Source: an uncultured Mollicutes bacterium (GTDB lineage Bacteria > Bacillota_I > Bacilli_A > RFN20 > CAG-288). From it: DNA of 64,000 nucleotides. The notes under the pieces were generated by a model that worked only from the letters and a program-made list of their open reading frames with translations, was not told where the DNA came from and ran no database searches. A program made the position numbers and the translations under genes. How positions within the stretch are numbered: the first letter of the stretch is position 1; each line of letters opens with the position of its first letter. The stretch lies in assembly GCA_900539865.1 (NCBI GenBank), contig UQDS01000004.1, positions 124,001 through 188,000 on the forward strand, in the 5' to 3' direction. Below, one piece after another: positions 59,732 to 64,000 of this stretch.

Positions 59732-62488
59732 TTACTCTTTCTTCAAGGCGCCGAAAGCGACTTTGATACCGCGCTTGATGGTATGACCCATGGCCTTAGG
59801 AAGAATCTTTTCGTAGGGTTCCGCATAGATGCTGGATTTCTTGACTAAGTGAGCTGCATCAAACTCGCACTGGAGGACACATTGACCGCAGCCGACACAC
59901 ATATTGGGGTCGACAACAGCTTTACCGCAGGAGAGACAACGCATACCTTCCTTCTTGATCTGTTCTTCTGTGAGAATACCACGAGGATCTTCGTAGGAAA
60001 GAACTTCTTCAGCCTTGCAGCCAGGGATTTCTCTCTTGGCATGATCGAAGCCGCCGAAGTCGATGTTTTCATGATCGAGTTCCTTGTATTCTTTTCTGTC
60101 ACGACCGGCATCTAAAAGCTGACCAGGCTGGACATAACGGTGCAAGGAGATAGAACCTTCTTTACCATCGGCAATCGCGTTGATAGCAAAGGAAGGACCA
60201 TTGAGAATATCACCGCCGACAAAGATATCGGATTCAGCAGTTTGTCTAGTGAATTTATCAGCGACAACAGTACCGCGGCGAGAAATTTCAACTTTGGTAC
60301 CTTTGAAGAGATCACCATAATGGAAGGACTGACCGATTGCTTCTAAAACTGTGACACAATCGACATGTTCTGTGATTGTTTCATCATAAGCAGGGTTGAA
60401 TCTACCATTTTCATCTTTGACTCTAGTGCACTTCTTGAAGGTGATACCAGTTAAGACACCGTTGTCGATAGAGAAAGCCATCGGACCCCAAGAGTTGTGG
60501 ATCTTGATGCCTTCTGCTTCAGCTTCTGCAAGCTCATCAGCAGCGGAGGGCATTTCTTCTCTGCTTTCTAAGCAGTAGAGATCGACATTGGATGCGCCTT
60601 GACGCAAAGCGGCTCTAGCGACGTCAATAGCGACATTACCGCCACCGATGACAACGACATTACCGTGGAGTTCTTTGCCTTTTCCAAGGTTGATATCTCT
60701 TAAGAAATCGATACCGCCAAGAATCTCAACATTGTCTTCACCTTCTAAGCCAAGCTTTCTAGAATTCTGTGCGCCAATAGCGACATAGAAGCCTTTGAAG
60801 CCTTCTTCTCTAAGCTGTTGGATAGTGACATCTTTACCGACTTCAACACCGGTCTTGAATTTGACACCAAGCTCTTTGATGATGTCGATTTCAGCATTGA
60901 CAACGTCTTTTTCCAAACGGAAATTGGGAATGCCTAAAGTGAGCATACCACCGAGCTTATCTTCCTTTTCAAAGACAGTGACATCATAGCCGTGTTGCGC
61001 AAGATAATAGGCGCAAGAAAGACCGGAAGGACCGGCGCCGATGACAGCGATCTTTGTATTTTCATATTGTTCTTGGGAAGTGTAGCTGTGGAGTCTAGGC
61101 GGGACATATCTAGTCGCGCTGTCGAGATCCTTCTGAGCGATAAATTTCTTGATATCGTCAATAGCGATCGCTTCGTCGATATTTCTTCTTGTGCAATGAA
61201 GTTCACAAGGATGGTTGCAGATACGTCCGCAAACAGCCGGGAAGGGGTTTTCTCTCTTGATGAGCTCTAATGCATCGCGATATCTTCCTTCGGCAGCTAA
61301 TTTAATATAACCTTGAATGGAAATGTGAGCAGGGCACCAAGTCTTACAAGGAGCGGTACCAGTTTCGGAGATGACATTTTCTCTGTTGAAACGATAGTCC
61401 GGATTCCATTTTGCTTTCTTGACGGTGGTGTGAGCAACATTAGGATTGAATTTGACTTTAGTCTTGTTGATTTCGGGAAGCTTAAGACCTAATTTCAGGG
61501 CGTTAGTCGGGCAGTTTTCAACGCACTTTCCGCAAGCGACACAATGCGTCGCATCGATTTCACAGCGGTAGTTAGAAGCGATGGAGTCAGTGGATTTGAA
61601 TTCGGTCGCCGCTCTTAAAGCGAAACAACCGCAACCGCAGCAGTCGCAGATAGCAGAGGTAGAACCAGCGCTCATATCATCGAGGTTGGGAAGACAGTGC
61701 ATCAAGCCTTCATCTTCACATTTTCTGATGATTTCATATGCTTCTTCTTTGGTGATTTCTCTATCTCTTCCTGCCTGGATGAAAGATTTTGCGGCAGGAC
61801 CTAATTTAAGACAGCGGTCTTTGGCGTTATGTCCGCAACCTTCACCCATCGCCGAACGAGAAGTACGGCAAGAGCAAGGACCGACAGAGAAAGTATCATA
61901 TTTTTCAATAAAGTAAGAGATGGTATCTCTCTTGTCCGGAACTTCACCTTTCGGGAGAGCTCTTTCAATCGGAACAACTCTCATGAGGTTATAACCTTCC
62001 GGGATCAATGTGGCCATACCACCGATACGATCGTGAGTATATTGGTTGAAGGCACGGCGGATTTCTGGATGATTTTCTGCGTTCGGAGAGACGACCATGA
62101 TTTCTAAAAGACCAGGTGCGAAAATCGGAACGATGTATTCGTAATGGTCATCGCTTTCAACATAGAGGGCACGCACAACACCCATCCAACCTAAGTGATT
62201 GCCAAGTTCACGAACTTTTTCTAACGGCCATTTCATCTTTTCCGAAAGCCAACGATCGGTTCTGAGCTTTCTGCAGCCCATCGCGAGTAAAAGTTCAGCT
62301 TCTTCATCGGAAACAGAGCCGGCAAGACAATAGTATTCCGGTGCTTTGGCATCGATTTTGTTCATCATACCTGTGGCACCACCGATCATCTTAGCGACTT
62401 TGACGATGTTTTTTCTTAAAGGTTTGTCACCATCGGCAACAGGTTTTCCATTCCAAAGAATGGGCTTTTGATTTTCATTGAGTTTCAT
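59732..62488 (-). CDS. Large Fe-S/FAD oxidoreductase with GltD-like core
   Basis: 918 residues. Region 1-310 is cysteine-rich and not assigned (CSCRTSR at 205, CDCCGCGC at 281-288). A [4Fe-4S] ferredoxin motif CVACGKCVENCP lies at 316-327. A Fer4_20-type domain (Cys381, 385, 420, 424, 428, 432) leads into a glutamate-synthase-small-chain-like FAD/NAD(P) core: IGAGPSG (483-489), IGGGNVAID (614-622) and the late FVGGDILNGPSFAINAIADG. A C-terminal ferredoxin segment has Cys851, 854, 864, 867, 870 and 874. It likely moves electrons between NAD(P)H and ferredoxin or another Fe-S partner. It sits between a small unknown gene and hypA, with hypB divergent. AAAGGAT precedes the ATG. Confidence 0.8.
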   Translation of the reverse strand: MKLNENQKPILWNGKPVADGDKPLRKNIVKVAKMIGGATGMMNKIDAKAPEYYCLAGSVSDEEAELLLAMGCRKLRTDRWLSEKMKWPLEKVRELGNHLGWMGVVRALYVESDDHYEYIVPIFAPGLLEIMVVSPNAENHPEIRRAFNQYTHDRIGGMATLIPEGYNLMRVVPIERALPKGEVPDKRDTISYFIEKYDTFSVGPCSCRTSRSAMGEGCGHNAKDRCLKLGPAAKSFIQAGRDREITKEEAYEIIRKCEDEGLMHCLPNLDDMSAGSTSAICDCCGCGCFALRAATEFKSTDSIASNYRCEIDATHCVACGKCVENCPTNALKLGLKLPEINKTKVKFNPNVAHTTVKKAKWNPDYRFNRENVISETGTAPCKTWCPAHISIQGYIKLAAEGRYRDALELIKRENPFPAVCGRICNHPCELHCTRRNIDEAIAIDDIKKFIAQKDLDSATRYVPPRLHSYTSQEQYENTKIAVIGAGPSGLSCAYYLAQHGYDVTVFEKEDKLGGMLTLGIPNFRLEKDVVNAEIDIIKELGVKFKTGVEVGKDVTIQQLREEGFKGFYVAIGAQNSRKLGLEGEDNVEILGGIDFLRDINLGKGKELHGNVVVIGGGNVAIDVARAALRQGASNVDLYCLESREEMPSAADELAEAEAEGIKIHNSWGPMAFSIDNGVLTGITFKKCTRVKDENGRFNPAYDETITEHVDCVTVLEAIGQSFHYGDLFKGTKVEISRRGTVVADKFTRQTAESDIFVGGDILNGPSFAINAIADGKEGSISLHRYVQPGQLLDAGRDRKEYKELDHENIDFGGFDHAKREIPGCKAEEVLSYEDPRGILTEEQIKKEGMRCLSCGKAVVDPNMCVGCGQCVLQCEFDAAHLVKKSSIYAEPYEKILPKAMGHTIKRGIKVAFGALKKE

Positions 62489-62517
62489 AACTATCCTTTC
62501 TTTACTTCCTCAACAAA

Positions 62518-62793
62518 TCACTTTACTTGTTTGAGGATGATACGGGACCCGGATTTAAGGACACTAAGTGTCACATTGTCACCGCCAGCAGCAAAAATAA
62601 CAGCAGAACGGAAACAGTTACCTTCGTCATCCGTGATCTCGCATTGTAAACTATGTCCTCCTTTGGAGATCGGAACAACCTTGGTGTTCTCATCGGCTTT
62701 CATGAGTCCAACATCGTATTCGTCAGACAGAATTTTGATGTCACGCGGAGCGCCGAGGGAGTCCGGACATCTTTTTAATGTAAGGGTTCTCAT
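62518..62793 (-). CDS. Small unknown protein, first gene of the flavoprotein-hypA operon
   Basis: 91 residues, not recognised. No signal peptide or membrane helix. The sequence alternates charged and beta-forming residues (KVVPISKGGHSLQCEITDD, FRSAVIFAAGGDNVTLSVLK) and has three cysteines. It lies 29 nt upstream of the 918-residue flavoprotein gene on the same strand. TAAGAT lies 6 nt before the ATG with no Shine-Dalgarno, again a leaderless-like start. Confidence 0.6.
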   Translation of the reverse strand: MRTLTLKRCPDSLGAPRDIKILSDEYDVGLMKADENTKVVPISKGGHSLQCEITDDEGNCFRSAVIFAAGGDNVTLSVLKSGSRIILKQVK

Positions 62794-62886
62794 GAGAATA
62801 TCTTACACGAAAGTTCATTAAATAAAAAGTTAGTAAATCTATTTAATATATAAGGAAACTGATTTCATATGACAAGTTTCCAATTA

Positions 62887-62895
62887 TGTTATAAT
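62887..62895 (+). promoter_or_regulatory. Extended -10 promoter of hypB
   Basis: TG-T-TATAAT at 62887-62895. The 5' leader of about 70 nt contains a small inverted repeat TGCAT-TTTT-ATGCA (62921-62934). Confidence 0.45.
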
Positions 62896-62970
62896 TTTGC
62901 TGATTTTGAGCATTTGTTTTTGCATTTTTATGCATCATGAAATAACATATATTTGATTTGAGGTACCGAT

Positions 62971-63645
62971 ATGAGCGAAATAAAAGTCATTAAAGTCAAA
63001 GAAAATGTGCTTGCAAAAAATGATGAAGAAGCACAGAAAGTGCGTGATGTCTTAAAAGAAAAAGAGACCTTCATGGTCAATGTTATGGCTTCCCCGGGAA
63101 GCGGTAAAACCACTTTGCTCTGTAATTTGATCAACAAACTTCAGGATAAGGGTCTTTCTGTCGGTGTGATGGAAGCGGATATCGACGGTGATTGCGATTG
63201 TAAAACAATACAGGATAAAACAGGTGCTAAAGCCATACAAGTACACACGGGTGGAGCTTGTCATATGACTGCTCAAATGACCAAAGAAGGCTTAGAAGGC
63301 TTGGATTTTTCGGGGTTAGATATTGTATTTATTGAAAATGTTGGCAACTTGGTGTGTCCTGCAGAATTCGATACTGGTTCCGATTTGAATATGATGCTCC
63401 TCTCCGTTCCAGAAGGGGATGACAAACCGTTGAAGTATCCGTTGATGTTCACGGTTTCTCAAATTGCTGTCATCTCGAAAATAGATGTTTTGCCAGTCTT
63501 TGACTTCTCTTTAGAGCGCGTGAGCCAACGCATTCACAAACATAATCCAAACTCTAAAATCTTCCCTGTCTCTGCGAAAAAAGATGTCGGTGTCGACTCT
63601 TTAGCTGATTATCTTTATACGCTTGTCAGCGCCAAGAAAAAATAA
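62971..63645 (+). CDS. hypB: Hydrogenase maturation GTPase HypB
   Basis: 224 residues. P-loop ASPGSGKTTL (about 41-50), the metal-binding region GGACHMTAQM (about 90-99), ENVGNLVCPAEFD with the switch and a second metal-site Cys, and the G4-like SKIDVLP. It uses GTP to insert nickel with HypA. No His-rich N-terminal nickel store is present. GAGGT precedes the ATG. It is divergent from the flavoprotein-hypA operon. Confidence 0.95.
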   Translation: MSEIKVIKVKENVLAKNDEEAQKVRDVLKEKETFMVNVMASPGSGKTTLLCNLINKLQDKGLSVGVMEADIDGDCDCKTIQDKTGAKAIQVHTGGACHMTAQMTKEGLEGLDFSGLDIVFIENVGNLVCPAEFDTGSDLNMMLLSVPEGDDKPLKYPLMFTVSQIAVISKIDVLPVFDFSLERVSQRIHKHNPNSKIFPVSAKKDVGVDSLADYLYTLVSAKKK

Positions 63646-63647
63646 AA

Positions 63648-63687
63648 ACAGCCTCTCTTCCTGAGATGCAGAAAGGGAGGCTTTTCT
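63648..63687. terminator. Terminator after hypB (bidirectional)
   Basis: GCCTCTCTT pairs with AAGGGAGGC (one U-G pair), then TTTTCTT. It also abuts the stop of the minus-strand gene. Confidence 0.75.
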
Positions 63688-64000
63688 TATGAACCTTTTT
63701 TATTGATTTCTCTTTCACTGTCCTCTTTTAAGTCCTGTGTGAGAATCTCATTGAAATCTTGATTTTCAGCGAGGGTATCATCGATCGTTTGCGTGTGGAT
63801 AACCTTTTCTTTTTGCAGTTTATTAAAGAGGTTGTTTTTTCTTAATATCTTGATGACAGGGAAGAGAATTATGGTAAAAACTATACCTATTGATATCGTG
63901 ATTAACGTCTGGAAAGCCAAGCGTGGAAGCGCAGCTGCATAAGGGTAATCCATGATAAAACTATCAAGATAGAGAACGCCAGTATTTGCTAAAGATACAC
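63687..64000 (-). CDS. Membrane protein, 5' end outside window (possibly ECF S-component-like)
   Basis: The minus-strand frame stays open through the right edge, so the ATG at 63953 is probably internal; about 104 codons are visible. The visible part has a hydrophobic segment ending ALPRLAFQTLITISIGIVFTII (split region about 63-35 residues from the C-terminus), followed by a charged, acidic tail. The LPRLAFQTL pattern before a last helix resembles the final helix of ECF transporter substrate-binding subunits, but the evidence is thin. Confidence 0.45.
   Translation of the reverse strand, partial: VSLANTGVLYLDSFIMDYPYAAALPRLAFQTLITISIGIVFTIILFPVIKILRKNNLFNKLQKEKVIHTQTIDDTLAENQDFNEILTQDLKEDSEREINKKGS

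Noticed and set aside
59732..62488. Idea that the 918-residue protein replaces RnfB
   Set aside because: It lacks the N-terminal membrane helix of RnfB, is soluble in appearance and is 50 kb away; no sequence feature ties it to Rnf.
62468..62821. 117-codon plus-strand ORF opposite the small gene before the flavoprotein
   Set aside because: Proline/serine-rich antisense frame without a ribosome-binding site; the minus-strand gene fits the operon better.

Overview
This 64 kb window looks like the chromosome of an anaerobic, low-GC, Gram-positive-lineage bacterium, most probably an uncultured gut-type member of Bacilli/Erysipelotrichia or the Mollicutes-related clades. The lineage is inferred from gene content (MutS2, RNase HIII, Rnf, DUF1667 redox triad, Big_2 lipoproteins) and AT-rich spacers. 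TGA is used as a stop (for example in the ATGA overlaps rnfC/rnfD and mutS2/uvrC), so the code is standard. No sporulation, phage or CRISPR genes were seen.

Layout. 1-2.3 kb: partial rRNA pseudouridine synthase, tRNA-Ser(GGA), and an endonuclease IV gene broken by a frameshift. 2.3-9.6 kb: redox module with an EetA/EetB-like pair divergent from an Rnf operon (C-D-G-E-A, no rnfB), followed by a lipoprotein ApbE flavin transferase. 9.7-16.7 kb: GNAT, a 966-residue VanZ protein carrying a large Ig-like insertion, HAD phosphatase, two YfcE-like phosphoesterases and a TVP38-type membrane protein. 16.7-19.8 kb: GlpA-like oxidase, partner flavoprotein and DUF1667 protein. 20-26 kb: surface and envelope genes (Ig-like anchored protein, membrane acyltransferase with acyl-CoA ligase, two Big_2/OB lipoproteins). 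26-34.8 kb: LolDE/MacB-like ABC pair, M18 aminopeptidase, thiol peroxidase, methylglyoxal synthase, a frameshifted MATE pump and a zinc-ribbon membrane protein. 34.8-35.7 kb: gene-poor scar with a decayed serine recombinase beside tRNA-Leu(GAG). 35.8-49.1 kb: housekeeping block (YgjP-like peptidase, SpoU methylase, ileS-lspA-rluD, rnhC, mutS2-uvrC, tRNA-Pro). 49-55 kb: PfkB kinase, sugar nucleotidyltransferase, galE, DUF2804/lipase pair, tcdA. 55-64 kb: a metal and redox neighbourhood consisting of an ABC metal or metallophore importer ending in a methyltransferase-TetR fusion, then hypA, a 918-residue Fe-S/NAD(P)H flavoprotein, a small unknown gene and divergent hypB.

How the genes may work together. 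Flavin-based and Fe-S electron transfer recurs: Rnf plus ApbE (which attaches FMN to RnfD/RnfG), the EetA/EetB-like pair, the GlpA-like triad, and the HypA/HypB-flanked flavoprotein. The most unusual points are the missing rnfB with non-canonical flavinylation motifs, the methyltransferase-TetR fusion closing an importer operon next to nickel-insertion genes, the VanZ/Ig-like insertion, repeated -10 boxes 6-9 nt upstream of start codons that lack Shine-Dalgarno sequences (candidate leaderless mRNAs), and a possible AUA start codon.
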